A DNA stretch of 64,000 bases, from NCBI GenBank assembly GCA_033297075.1, contig MU858188.1:1-64000 (forward strand), read 5' to 3'. The translations under genes and the position numbers were made by a program. This DNA comes from Rhypophila decipiens (Eukaryota > Ascomycota > Sordariomycetes > Sordariales > Naviculisporaceae). Each line of letters starts with the position of its first letter. Position 1 is the first letter of the stretch. The notes below the pieces were generated by a model. That model was not told where the DNA came from. It made no database searches and was given only the letters and a program-made list of their open reading frames with translations. Shown here piece by piece: positions 53,780 through 64,000 of this stretch.

Positions 53780-54960
53780 ATGGATACGACGCCGATCACT
53801 GGTTTGGCGGAACTCGACAGTCACCTCGATGACCTCGTCCGTGACCCAGAGCTGCCCTTGAACCCGAAGCTATTTGATGATGTCGAGCTTCAGCTTACAG
53901 GCAAGTTCCCATGATGGCTTATATTTGTTGGATTCCTGCGGCTAATCACGGACTGGCTCATCGTGTAGACGCCAACATACCCTCGCTCATCGGGAAGCTT
54001 CTGCCCAAACTTACCAGCATTCTGAAGCAGTACACTCGGGATCCCGCAGTTATCGTCAGTCTAACTATCAAGCTCCTGCGCCCCATCTCTTTCACCCAAG
54101 TACTGTCCCTGGCATCCGAGGAGTCTCTCATACAGGCATTGGACTCCCCGTCCCCGGCTGCCAATATCCTGGCCATGACTATCATTCACAAGGCCGCTGC
54201 CAGCTCCGGAGATGCTGCCATCCTTTCGCTCATGCCTTCGGCCGTTACAGCTTTCATTCGCCGCTGGCTAGCAGCACCTGAGGTAGAGGTTGGTCAAAAG
54301 GGAGGAAAGGTCCTTGGTGACCTGCTAGATATCGACTGCGAGCTTCCACCTCCACCACCCCCATCACAAGCCACGGACCTCACGGCGCTGGTGCTGCGCA
54401 AAAGCCCGGGACAGGGCAAGATGTGGCGTCGTATATTCCACGACAAATCCACATACTTTCTTCTCCTCGACTTGATCTCTGGTAGGCATCCCGATACAAG
54501 CAAGCCCCATCAGCTCTCCCTCGCCCAGGGTAGAATCTTACGACTTCTACCACGCCTCGCGGCTCTCAACCTCCAAGCGGTCAGCCAGTCACCATTCACA
54601 GCCCCGGCAGCACCCTATCAGACCAACGGGCACAGCAGCAACTCACGGCTTGGTCCGAAAGAGGGAGAGGGGTTGCTCCAATTTGCTGCCCTCCATATGG
54701 TTGACAAAACCGACCGGCTCGTTCATCTCACCCTGATCGACTTCTTTGAGGCGTTTATCAGTCTGATGAGGGTGACCGAGTACTCGGCCTACAAGGTCGA
54801 AACCATCAGGGGAATCTTGCGTGAGGCCTTGAGGGACGATCCGTTGCTCAGGGAGTCGATGGAAGGACTCCCCGAGAGCACAATCCCGGAAGAGGCAAAT
54901 AGTCTACGGCGCTGGCTGCGACAGGTGCTACCAGCTGAGATCAACCTTGCTCTGAGGTAG
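53780..54960 (+). CDS. HSM3/PSMD5-like proteasome base assembly chaperone
   Basis: Predicted 370-residue all-helical (HEAT/ARM-type) protein of the HSM3 family. Its members hold Rpt subunits during assembly of the 19S regulatory particle; yeast HSM3 also affects mismatch repair. Exon 1 53780-53900 (MDTTPITGLAELDSHLDDLV ...), exon 2 53969-54960. The intron has a GC donor (AG/GCAAGT) rather than GT, with a CTAAT-type branch and TGTAG acceptor; this is the only joining that keeps the frame. Repeated Leu-rich helices run throughout (IPSLIGKLLPKLTSILKQY, IVSLTIKLLRPI, LLDLISG, LVHLTLIDFFEAFISLM). Family assignment is from overall look and length and is less certain than its neighbours. Confidence 0.65.
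53901..53968 (+). other. Non-canonical GC-AG intron
   Basis: 68 nt, donor GCAAGT preceded by CAG, acceptor GTGTAG, branch-like GCTAATC 22 nt before the end. GC-AG introns are about 1% of fungal introns and usually have exactly this strong flanking consensus. Confidence 0.7.
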
Positions 54961-55511
54961 TTCGAGGGAGGTAGACCTCGGGTCAGGTTATTTTTTAGCG
55001 TTATTGATGTAACAAGTCTTGCAACTGGTCACAACTTGGGGGGGAAAGCGAAGTTATAGTGACGAGGAAGTGGCAATCCAGAAGAGAGTGGCCGGCATGA
55101 ATCACTCTGGGCTCCGAATGAGCGGTTGCCGACAACAATAAAACGTATGTTTTATGCCCTCCTCGGGACCATTGGGCACTTTGCTAATCGATCTCTGCCC
55201 GCCAGATCCCAGATAAGGTTATAATGCTTTTAAACATAGATGCCAGCATGGAGCGAAAACGTCTTACATCAACCAATATACAGATCGGTGGGATGAAAGA
55301 GCTTAAACCAAGGTGAACAGAATTTATATACATGATAAACTCCCGTAAAATAAATTATGCCAAACCCAGATCTAAAAAGGATAAAAAAAGGAGTGCTTAA
55401 TAACAAAGATATCCGACCCAGCTGATTAGACTGATAGATCAGCTCCAAAAAACGCTTGTCTGTTTTGAACTTTTCAGTCTAGGCATTTTTGAACGACCCC
55501 GTCCCATATCT
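54961..55511. other. Convergent 3' intergenic region
   Basis: 551 bp between stops of the HSM3-like gene and SEC7. A/T-rich terminator-like stretches near 55320-55400, no gene. Confidence 0.5.
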
Positions 55512-58500
55512 TCACCTCCCCATAACACGGCTCGAAGGGTCATCGCCCATGCTATCCCCATGAGGCTCGACCGAAAGAACCGAGAGGGTACTATGTCTCC
55601 TCTCGTGGTCAAAATACCCTTTACCATTCGCCGCGGCGGTCATGCCCTCGATGCCTAACCCGACCTCGCCCACTCGCCTCAAAACAAGCAACAAGGCAAC
55701 CCGCAACTCGCCACCAAGCTCCTTACCCAGCAACTCAACAATAAGCGGGTAAAAGCTCCTAATATGAGTCACAAAAGCCTCCCTCGGGAAGGCCGCATAC
55801 CCCTCAAGCACATCAACCACAACCGGCCGCCAAGCCACAATATTCCGATGCTGACTCTCCTCTTCAAGCGAGATATAACCGCGAATGATATCCTGGCAGA
55901 GCGGGACCAGCGCGCTCTCAACGTCGGCCTTGCTGCCCTGGCGCTCGGGCGAGGTGTCGCCGAACATGCGGAAGAGGATGGACACGTAGGTGGCGGCGCT
56001 GCCGGACTCCTGCTTCAGCAAGTTAGGCGGTTGTTTCATGAATCCCTCGCGCCAGAGGCGCATCCGCAGGTCCTTGTCGGCGTTGAACTTCTTGGCGAAG
56101 AGGAACGACTTCTTCAAGAGGGCCATGAGTCGGAGCAGTTCCGACGACGGGATTTGGGCGTAGACGGCGTCGTTGCTGAACAGCTCGTTGACCGTCTCGA
56201 TCATGAGGAGCTGCAAGACACAGCGGCTGATGATGCGGTTGAAGAAACGACGGCGCGCCGCAGTCACCACAACGGGCTGCTGCTGCAGGTTGTTGTTGGG
56301 CTTGAACTCTTCGAGTCGTGGCGTCATTGGACCTTGTGAAAGAGCAGCTGTAGTAGTCGCTGTGGGCGTGCGCAACCCCTCCTCGTCCAGAGCGTTCAGA
56401 GTGGACGCTGTAGATTCGACCTCTGACGAGTATCCGTTCTCTGTACCGTTGATCTTGAGAGACTTCTCATCAACCGGCATTGTCTCACCAGTCGGGCTGA
56501 GAGAGGTGGAGAACTCGAGGCCATTAGGCGGGGGCGAAAGCGAGGCGGTAGAGTTAATGGTAGTGGCAGAAAAGAGCTGGTAGGCTGTCGTTCTCTCAAA
56601 GAGTTCGCAGAATGCCCCGACAATCTTGGCCCAATGCTCTTGGGTGAATTTGGAGACGTTTTGCAAGATCAGCTGCTGCAGGCAGTTGCTTCCTATCCGG
56701 GCGATGGTGTCATTTTCTTGGCAGATGCAGAGAGCAAGCAGCTCGAGGAAACGATCAAGCATGTATTCCAGCGCATCAAAATAATGAGTAAAGAGAGTGA
56801 TCATGTTTCGGAGCGCTTGGATCATGGTAGTCGAAAGCCACACCGAGAGCTCCTCGTGGTTGAGAACGTTGGTCATCTCGGGTTTGGAGCGGAGGACCAT
56901 GAAGATCGGATAGAGCTGTTGTCTCCAAAGAATATCCCAAAAGTCAGAGGGGAAGTCGCCCCCATAGCGCAACAAGGCCTCGAAGAAGTAATTAAGAGCG
57001 TTGGACCGCACTTCGAGATCCTCGCCCGTCATGAGAACATCGTGGAAGGCGAAGAGCACAGGAAACCAGAAGCCTTCCTCGACCGAGGTGCGGCTCTGTT
57101 GCCCAGGTGACTTGGCGCTGGCGTCGGGGGGGTTGGGATTCAAGTTGAACCTCTGCGAGAGGGGGCATTCGGGAGTCTTGAGCATCTTGGGGATGATGGA
57201 CTTGAGCGTCTCCATTGCCTGGAGGCTCTTCTTCTGGAACCTCATGTTCTTGGAGAATTCTGTCAGGCAGACAATCAAATCGGTGAAGGCACCCTGGGAA
57301 ATCACAACACCGAACCTGGTCTTGTAGACTTGGGTGACGTTCTCGTAGGCCAGACTGACGATGCTCTCGAATGGTTCCCTCGCGGCCACGGTGAAGACGC
57401 CAAACATGGTCCTCCACCCGGACCGAATGTTCTCCCCTCTGGCCTGGATCATCTGGATCAGACATCGCAGAATCATGTCCTTGACGGTGATGTTGGTCGA
57501 GTTGGACATGACATGCTCAAAAGGCTTGAGGAAATCTTTCTGGAACTTGAAGCCCGGCAACTCCTCAATCTCCATAAATCTCATGGAGAGCTGACGCAGA
57601 GAGTCCAGCGCAAAAAAGACAATGGCGGCATTGCCGTGGCATCCGACACGATTGAAATGCTCGCCAAGAACATCCCAGATGTTGGTCCATTCGAACCTGA
57701 CACGCGTCATGTTGTAGTAGCTGATTTCAACAATCTTTTGCAAGCTGTAGGTGCGGGGCGAGTCATTGGAACCCGACACCCTGATCTCGTCCCAGCTGAC
57801 TTCAGTGAGAGCCCGGGCAAAGTGGACGATTGCTTCTCCCGACAAGTTGGCCGTGTTGGTAAATATCCTGTCAACGCCCTTGATCACCTCGTCCGACTTG
57901 CTTTCCAAGGCAATTTCCATTGAAACACCCTGAGGGCCCGTGTTGGACCGTGGCCGGTGTTTCCTTGCCGAGGCGGTCGACTTTCTTGGGTCGTGATTAT
58001 CTGTGCGTGAAGGCACGAAGCGGGCTTTGGATACATCCGGAACAGCGCTTTCGTCGACACCACCCGAGATCAGCTGAAGTCGATCGAGTTGACTGATGCA
58101 AAGAAGCACGTCCTTCCATGACTGCTTCAGAAGGTTTCCTTCTGTCTGGCCAAGCTCCAGGATCACCTTCAAGGCCTCCACGTTCTTGGCCTGCATCTCT
58201 TGCGGATTGTTGAGGTTGGCCGTGTTCTTGAGCGCGGAAATGAAAGCTTCCCGGGGGGTAGCGAGGTCGAAAAGACAAGCAATCTTGGTCGCCAGCTTCA
58301 TACCTTCCAGGCAGAGCTTGATCACCTCAAGGTTGTGAGCCTTTTGCATTTGGCTGGAGAGTGCCGAGAACAGGGACATCCACGTCACGTCAAACATGGG
58401 CCCAACATGCTTGAAGGAAGTGGCGGGAATGAACTTGTTGCCCGCCTTCTCGGCATTCTTGCGCTGACTCCGGTACAAATCCTTGAACAGCTGCTCCGAG

Positions 58501-61164
58501 CGGAGAGAGATTTCCTCGGACTGTTGAACATAGGCCTCTCTCTGCAAGTCACGCCCGACATTGGAGAAAGCTTGCCCGAGACCCGCAGCCAGCCCGGTCC
58601 GGGGGGCGGTAGGGAGCATTCCAGCAGCGGCAGCGGCCGCCCGCTCGCTCCTCAAGACAATTTCATTGCCAGCAATGTCCTCATAGATGGCAATGAGATA
58701 CTCGTCCGGGAGATCGGCTTTGTCATTGATACCGCGATTGTTCTTGATGAAGTCGGCCTGCGTCATGCGTCTGGCAATCTTGCTACTGTGGAGATCTGTG
58801 TTGAGCAGAATTACAGAGTAGGCCAGCGTGTAAGGCGTTTCGGCACTTGCGAAGGCGTTCGGATTGCCCTCCAGATACTTGTTGGCGAACTTCTCCATGA
58901 TGCGATCGATCTTTTGGGCCTCGCCGGGCAGACGGAAAGCTTGGAGGAATTCTCGCAGGGCATCCACGAACCGCTTCTTGGTGAAGTCCATCATGTCCAC
59001 AAAGGCGTGCATGACGTCAATGTATTTCTGGTCTCCCTCACCGATGATCTCGCCAATGCTAGCCTTGTCTAACCGGTCTTCTGTCATTAGAAAGCGGGCG
59101 ATTTCTTGAGGCGTGTCGTTCGCTATGAATCCTTCTTTGAGCAGAAGCTTGACACCATGCTTGGGCTTGAAGTTGAATAGTCTGATTGCGTTCGTCAAGG
59201 CCGTCTTCCTCGCCTTTTCCTTTTCCAAGTGATCTGGATCATCATCGACGATCGGGGTCGACGGCAGGATGGGCGTCTCCATGCGGGACGCTGTCTCGCT
59301 TATTGAAGGATCGATTGAATCTCGTACTTCGTCGCTTGAGGCTCTCCTGTCAACCTCTCCGCCAGCGCCATTCGATTCGGGTCGTCCCGGTTGGGACCAG
59401 TTGACAAGGGACCTCAATGTCTCGACCAGGGAATCGAGAGCAGCCCGCTTCATGGCGTATTCTTTTGGAATGTCACTGTCGGTCTCGTGGTTTACATTGA
59501 TGGAAGCCACAGTGAGAGGCGGTGGAAGGACACTTTTGATCTGCCAGTCCGATCCACCAAATCGGGAGTGACTGTCCTCAAAGTGCTGCTCTTGGGCCGC
59601 TGTTACGGGTACCGACGCAGTCGCGAATTTGGACAGGTCTTCTATGATGGTCTGGAAGATGTTGTCCACGTTCCTGTCGCAGTCGTAGTTTAGATAGATC
59701 TCGACCAACGCCCGAGGATCCTCACAGAATCTCTTGAGAATACCGACAAACGTGAGTTTTTGAGACAGTGGTGCATTTTTACGAGCCAACAAGGCCAGAT
59801 ATATCTCGTTCAAAAACACCTCGATTTCTTTCTGTTGGGATTATGTTAGAACTTATTCGTGCCACGTCGATCCTTGTACTACTAACCTTGAACGGCGCTC
59901 TCATGTATTTGAGCATCAGCCAGAAAATCTCACAGCAGATATCAAAGACTCTATCCACAGAGCTCGCGCCATTCCGCGTGATGCTTAGACAGAGATAATA
60001 CTTGATGGCTTGGAGGAAGTTGGTAGCCTCGTTGCTCTTGCTGTTGGTGATGGTACATAACGGCGACGTGAAGACAGCAATATTATTGTTGAGAAGGGTG
60101 TGGATGAGGTGCAGTGAGATGAGTTTTGAGCGCATAGGCTGGCCGCGGAGGTCGTAGAGCTGGTCAGGGGGTAGCACTTTGGTCGAGAGATTGCAGAAGG
60201 ACCGAAATACAAGGTAGGCATCACGGATATACACCTCGTCTTCGGCATCCAGGGCCTCTGAGGCCTCCTCCTGGGTGCTCTCCGGTAGACTCTGCTCCGA
60301 GACTGACCTCACTGCCCTCCTGGGCGGTTTGAGCTGGGTTACCATAGTCGGCCCATCGCCCATATGCGAGTCGTCGAAGCTTTTACGGTGCTCCAGGTCT
60401 TTCAAGGTGAGCTTTGGCCCTTCGCCGTTGGATGCCTCTCGTCCATTTGTCTCCGAAGCGCCTTCGTTCCCTTCTTCCATCTCAGCGTCTCTGGCCTCCT
60501 CGATCCCAGAGCTTCCAATCTGGGCGCTCAGGTAGTCAGGCCGGCCTACATGGAGACTACTCTGACTTTGCTGTAATCTCGACAGATTGGTCCTGGACTC
60601 CTTCATGTGTAGTCGCGTCTTGACCCTCTCAAAAACGGTTCCAACCATCTGGGTCAAAGTGCCCTGGGCCATCTGCTGGTTATTTGAGTTGCGAGAAAGC
60701 AAGAAGACATTGTAAACCTGCCGGACAGCCTTGAGCAGTCCTGCGCCATGTACTACTATTTTGTCGTTCAAGACAGCCGCGAGAAGGGACTGGACGATCT
60801 GTCGCTGGATATCGACCTGGGTCGTCTCGCCCTGAAAGCAGTCGCAGATAGTGTCGATGGCTCGTTCGATCAAGGGTGCCTGCTCGGGGGCGTCTGGGCT
60901 CGCGGTACGATCTGAAGGCGCGGAAAAATAGGAATCGGATATGAGCTTGCCGATGCAATCGAGGGCAGTCGTCGTGAGTGGGATTGTGCCAGATTTGGTG
61001 GCTAGGCGTAATGGCGCAAACACAACTTCGGGCTCAAGTAGCTGGTTCTCGTTTTTCTTGAGCGACTCGAGGGCTTTCTGGGCTTGCTCGGCGAGCTGCT
61101 TATTCCTGCCGGCATGTGCGGCAATGATGTCCAGTGACGACACCACGAATTTTAAGGAGCTCAT
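55512..61164 (-). CDS. SEC7: Arf guanine-nucleotide exchange factor SEC7 (BIG family)
   Basis: Predicted 1865-residue trans-Golgi Arf activator. Exon 1 61164-59887 and exon 2 59831-55512 are joined across a 55-nt intron in RAPFK/KEIEVFLNEIYL. Domain order: DCB helices (from MSSLKFVVSSLDIIAAHAG, residues 1-210), acidic linker, and the HUS box region (VFLNEIYLALLARKNAPLSQKL ... FQTIIEDLSKF). The Sec7 domain lies at about 640-830, with the catalytic glutamate in FRLPGEAQKIDR (about E730) and LLNTDLHSSKI. The HDS repeats then run to the C-terminus. Length and order match yeast Sec7 and human BIG1/2. Largest gene in the window and divergent from LAT1. No anomalies seen. Confidence 0.96.
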
Positions 61165-62736
61165 GGTGGGCTGAGATGTGGAAATCCGGCCATCCGCAAG
61201 CGAAGAGTTGGAGAGTCGGCTCGTGAAGCTTCAGCGCATGGAGAAACGATCCGTCTCGAAGGGTCGGTCGTTGGAGTTGCGCGCGTCGGTCGTGGGTTCG
61301 TCTTTGTGATCGATTTTAGTCTGGCTTCTTTGCGCAGTCGGCACAGTCGGCTTTCCTGCAATTCCTTGTTGGCAGACAGTCTAGTCCCTCTGCAGCAGAC
61401 TGAGCAGGGACATATAATCTATCAGGGTTTCGTTGAATCTCGAGCAAGTGGGACAGAGTGTCTTGCGTTTCGCTTCGTTGCAGCAAGGCCAGCAGGAGTG
61501 CAAGTCAGAGGATAAGAATTATTGAGGCCGGTGACAAGATTGTCAATTTCTCAGCCGTTGTACAGGACTAAGAGTCGACTTTGTCCCTTGGCGAGAGCTG
61601 ATGCCGACCAAAGTGTTTTAGTAAGACGCAGGTGAAGTTGACAGCACATGCAATTCTCAAAGTCTCCAAATGCTCCTGAATCCCCAAGTTTCCAGGTGAG
61701 GTGGAGCCCCCCCTTATTACCTACTTACCTGACGACGCCCTCCTGCTGTCGCGACAGCCACCAGCTGGTCGTCAGCATTGGCAGTGCACGCGTCCTGGCA
61801 GCAAAGGACAGCAACAGGCCAAAACCCAGGAATTTTACGGGTCGCTAGCGCATCGCTAGTGCCCAGCCTTGTGGTTGACCAATGGGCCCAATGGCACCGA
61901 GATGGAATGCATCGCGGGAGCTCATCAGCCTTTCGCCGCTTTGTAATATCCTCACTGAAACCAAAATGGTATAAAACTATATCATTTCACCCAAGGTCAA
62001 AAAGCTGTTTCTGGATTGCCTGATAAATGCACCCGTATGATACTTGCAAGTGAATTCAACGCATCTACGGATATGTATTCGACGTATCTATTGGAAATGC
62101 GTTGTGAAGTGTTTCCCGACGGCAAGTATCCGTATGTTCGTGGTTCTTACCTGAAATCCCTCAGGTTTCAGTGCTGAATTGGCATACCGTAGCAGGTTTT
62201 TCCAGGCTCCGACCGCCGAGAAACTTTATGGTAAAACAGGCGCGTTGGTGGAGAAGGATTGTCGGGAGCTGCTAAGATTCAAGCCCCAAAAGTGGATTAG
62301 CGCAATCTTCCGTGCTCTGACAGGGAGTCGCTGGTTGAGATGACAGGCGAGCTAGCCATTGGACGGGTTAGAGCTCCCCCAACGAGAATTGGGAAAACCC
62401 ACGCAGAAAAATCCAAGGTTGGCTTTCCAGGGTGTGCATCACCATTCAGACCACGCCGATTCTGGCCCGACTCCGAACCAAACAAAACACCTCTCCAACA
62501 ATTTTCCTCATCGTCACCCTCCTCGTCCATCTACTTCCATCGTCAATTGACTCTTGTCCCTGTCATCGGGTCTAACAGGAGAAGAGGTCCATTTGGTCTT
62601 ATCTCTTGAAGTTTATTAGACATTGGAGCGATTTCTTTTCTGCCGCTCCCTTTGTTTGACAGCTCGGCTCGTCACCTTTTTTTCCCCAACCTTTTTTTCC
62701 GGCTGTCCAAAGAGCTATTTTTTTCCACATCTCAAG
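61165..62736. promoter_or_regulatory. Divergent promoter region of SEC7 and LAT1
   Basis: 1.57 kb with no recognisable gene. The last about 100 bp before LAT1 are pyrimidine-rich (T-tracts near 62678-62725), a common fungal leader. An in-frame ATG at 62623 precedes the chosen LAT1 start but would add a Cys/Phe-rich stretch in front of the mitochondrial signal. Confidence 0.5.
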
Positions 62737-64000
62737 ATGCTCGTCCCAGCCCTTCGAAGGCAAGTCCTTCAGCACGCCAGAGTCACCCGCGTTGCCCTCC
62801 CCAGCTTGACGAGATGGTACGCCTCATTTCCTCCTCACACCGTCGTCAAGATGCCCGCTCTGTCGCCGACGATGACGGCCGGCAACATCGGCGCATGGCA
62901 GAAGAAGCCCGGTGACAGCATCGCGCCCGGTGAGGTGCTCGTGGAAATCGAGACGGACAAGGCGCAGATGGATTTCGAGTTTCAAGAGGAGGGTGTATTA
63001 GCAAAGGTGCTCAAAGAGACGGGCGAGAAGGATGTTGCTGTTGGAAACGTAAGCTTCAATACTTGATTCCCCACCAGAGTTGGAAGCTGGATCCAGTTCA
63101 CACCGAGTCAGTCAGTCCTTTTGACAGCTAACATGAGCATCCCCACTCTCACAGCCCATCGCAATTCTGGTCGAGGAGGGTACCGACGTCAGCGCCTTTG
63201 AGAACTTCACCCTCAAGGATGCCGGCGGCGAAGCCGAGGCGCCGCCTGCCCCCAAGACCGAAGAATCCGACAAGACCTCCGAATCAGCCCCTTCCACCCC
63301 GGCCCCCGCTCCCGAGCCCGAGGACACCGGATCCAGCGGCAGACTCGAGACTGCTCTCGACCGTGAGCCCAACATCTCTGCGGCCGCCAAGAGACTGGCC
63401 ATCGAGAATGGCGTGCCTCTCAAGGGACTCAAGGGGACCGGGCCCGGTGGCAAGATCACTGAGGAGGATGTGAAGAAGGCCACCTCGGGCGCTTCTGGCG
63501 CGGTTGCTGCCGCTCCTGGCGCCTCGTACGAGGATGTCCCTATCAGCAGCATGCGCAAGACTATCGCCAACCGCCTGAAGGAGTCAATGGCTGAGAATCC
63601 TCACTATTTCGTCTCGTCCTCGCTCTCTGTGTCAAAGCTCCTCAAGCTTCGTCAGGCGCTCAACAGCAGTGCTGAAGGCAAATACAAGCTCTCAGTCAAC
63701 GACTTCTTGATCAAGGCTATCGCTGTTGCCTCCAAGAAGGTCCCTACTGTCAACAGCTCGTGGCGCGATGGTGTTATCCGCCAGTTCAAGACCGTTGATG
63801 TCTCTGTGGCAGTTGCTACACCCAACGGCTTGATCACCCCCATCGTCACTGGCGTCGAGGGCAGAGGTCTCGAGAGCATCTCTGCGGCCGTCAAGGAACT
63901 TGCCAAGAAGGCTCGCGACAACAAGCTCAAGCCTGAGGAGTACCAAGGCGGAAGCATCAGCATCTCCAACATGGGCATGAACACCGCTGTTGAGCGCTTC
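62737..64000 (+). CDS. LAT1: Dihydrolipoamide acetyltransferase, E2 of pyruvate dehydrogenase (partial at window end)
   Basis: Core enzyme of the mitochondrial pyruvate dehydrogenase complex. Exon 1 62737-63048, intron 63049-63154, exon 2 from 63155 runs off the window. Seen: a basic mitochondrial presequence ([19 protein letters not shown] ... TRWYA), the lipoyl domain with the lipoylated lysine in [11 protein letters not shown] (about K75) and a Pro/Ala-rich linker. Then come the E1/E3-binding domain ([29 protein letters not shown]) and the first half of the catalytic domain ([17 protein letters not shown] ... [15 protein letters not shown] ... SISNMGMN). The active-site histidine motif near the C-terminus lies beyond 64000. 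Confidence 0.95.

Noticed and set aside
58200..59072. 290-codon plus-strand frame
   Set aside because: Antisense to the Sec7 domain, whose conserved residues lie on the minus strand.
1..64000. CRISPR array, prokaryotic operon or rRNA genes
   Set aside because: Genes have spliceosomal introns and are fungal; no regularly spaced short repeats or rRNA-like segments were seen.

Overview
This window comes from a filamentous ascomycete (Pezizomycotina, probably Sordariomycetes). The evidence is many short introns (about 50-90 nt) with CTRAC-type branch points, AT-rich patches that look like repeat-induced point mutation, fungal-specific families (Zn2Cys6 regulator, YVC1, JEN-type and allantoate-type permeases), and a run of ordinary single-copy eukaryotic housekeeping genes. 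I resolve about 21 protein-coding genes. Most intron positions were worked out by hand from frame and splice-site continuity. No tRNA, rRNA or CRISPR array was recognised.

Layout. 0.5-13 kb is an accessory, metabolic-cluster-like region: a DHA2-type MFS exporter (-), a branched-chain-type aminotransferase (-) divergent from a SAM methyltransferase (+), a DUF1330-like small protein (+), a secreted alpha/beta hydrolase (-) and a JEN-like carboxylate transporter (-). 14-17 kb holds a Zn2Cys6 transcription factor with about 5.3 kb of gene-free DNA upstream. 22-27 kb has ribose-5-phosphate isomerase and an allantoate/vitamin-type MFS permease. 28-33 kb has a TauD-type dioxygenase and the vacuolar TRP channel YVC1. 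34-37 kb has a large AAA ATPase. 40-64 kb is a conserved housekeeping block: METTL16-like RNA methyltransferase, FAM50/XAP5, a small membrane protein, FIP1, NUP49, RPC31, an HSM3/PSMD5-like protein, SEC7 and the start of LAT1 (PDH E2).

The most interesting system is the divergent pair at 3.9-7.2 kb. The methyltransferase resembles, as far as I can recall the family, the bacterial MppJ-type non-haem-iron C-methyltransferases that methylate the beta carbon of alpha-keto acids such as phenylpyruvate. Its divergent partner is an aminotransferase of the type that converts alpha-keto acids to amino acids. Together they suggest a fungal route to a beta-methylated non-proteinogenic amino acid, with an exporter next door and no assembly-line synthase in the window.

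Mobile DNA: a 616-bp element at 42377-42992 has 85-bp terminal inverted repeats and a TA target duplication (Tc1/mariner-like MITE). A second, smaller inverted-repeat element lies at about 51593-51818. Weaker relics occur near 3.6 kb and 46.1-46.4 kb.
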